Below are positions 20,419 to 20,502 of a DNA stretch of 20,502 nucleotides, piece by piece. A model generated the notes under the pieces. It worked only from the letters and a program-made list of their open reading frames with translations, did no database searches and had not been told where the DNA came from. Source of the stretch: Rickettsiales bacterium UBA2645 (GTDB lineage: Bacteria > Pseudomonadota > Alphaproteobacteria > Rickettsiales > UBA1997); the NCBI GenBank assembly GCA_002359655.1, contig DENL01000009.1:1-20502 (forward strand), read 5' to 3'. The position numbers and the translations under genes were made by a program. Numbering within the stretch: the first letter of the stretch is position 1; the number at the start of each line of letters is the position of its first letter.

Positions 20419-20502
20419 CTCAATAAGCTATTAAACCATACAAGTTGCTCTTCCCGAGACTTTGGAAAACCTTTCTCAAAATCTTTTACTTTTAGCTTAT
20501 AA

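Larger units (their letters stand above)
20012..20502. other. 491-base noncoding stretch right of the DUF2971 gene
   Basis: No gene is recognised on either strand. It holds repeat copies C (20099-20118) and D (20398-20418); two related blocks containing AGTTCGA followed by AAAGGT(A/G)TCC (about 20060 and 20161); two copies of an AGTTCCTAATT element (about 20203 and 20372); and two clear hairpins (20194-20217, 20339-20357). It looks like repeat-rich, possibly decayed mobile DNA continuing past the edge. Confidence 0.5.

Overview
The window is AT-rich DNA whose protein-coding genes look alphaproteobacterial. The NuoH/NuoI/NuoJ/NuoK proteins are of the mitochondrial/alphaproteobacterial type, RNase E carries a long insertion in its S1 domain, and Shine-Dalgarno sites are mostly weak or absent. 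I would guess a reduced or host-associated lineage (Rickettsiales/Holosporales-like or an uncultured relative), but the sequence alone does not settle the order. The standard genetic code applies: TAA ends most genes, TGA ends nuoJ, the SIR2-like gene and the DUF2971 gene, and TAG ends radC.

Positions 1-2821 (minus strand) hold serS, rpsT (with a good promoter and a clear terminator), secF, and a partial gene that overlaps the secF stop and runs off the left edge. Positions 2897-7596 (plus strand) hold dapE, a type I ABC exporter that begins with TTG one base after the dapE stop, a serine hydrolase (beta-lactamase fold) gene split by an in-frame TAG, and pgpA. Positions 7651-12016 hold a tight run of complex I genes, nuoH-nuoI-nuoJ-nuoK. 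It ends not in nuoL but in a TTG-started exported protein with six exact 25-residue repeats (DUF4116-like).

radC and a glycerophosphodiester phosphodiesterase-like gene follow on the minus strand and overlap each other. The phosphodiesterase gene is divergent from cutA, with only 3 bp between the two start codons. RNase E (rne) and tRNA-Asn(GTT) close the housekeeping part.

Right of tRNA-Asn the character changes. Two noncoding stretches of about 500 bp carry degenerate repeats and hairpins. They flank a three-gene block: a SIR2-like putative NADase (minus) facing a shared 116 bp promoter region, then a class II Fic AMP-transferase with a C-terminal winged helix and a Cys-rich DUF2971 protein (plus, 5 bp apart). 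This block looks like acquired cargo next to a tRNA gene. It is the best candidate here for an undescribed system, plausibly NAD-depletion or AMPylation-based phage defence or a toxin-antitoxin-like module. The 21-base flanking repeats resemble the 3' half of tRNA-Asn (17 of 21 matches for one copy), but in the opposite orientation, so they are not simple attachment-site duplications. No integrase, transposase or CRISPR array is visible.
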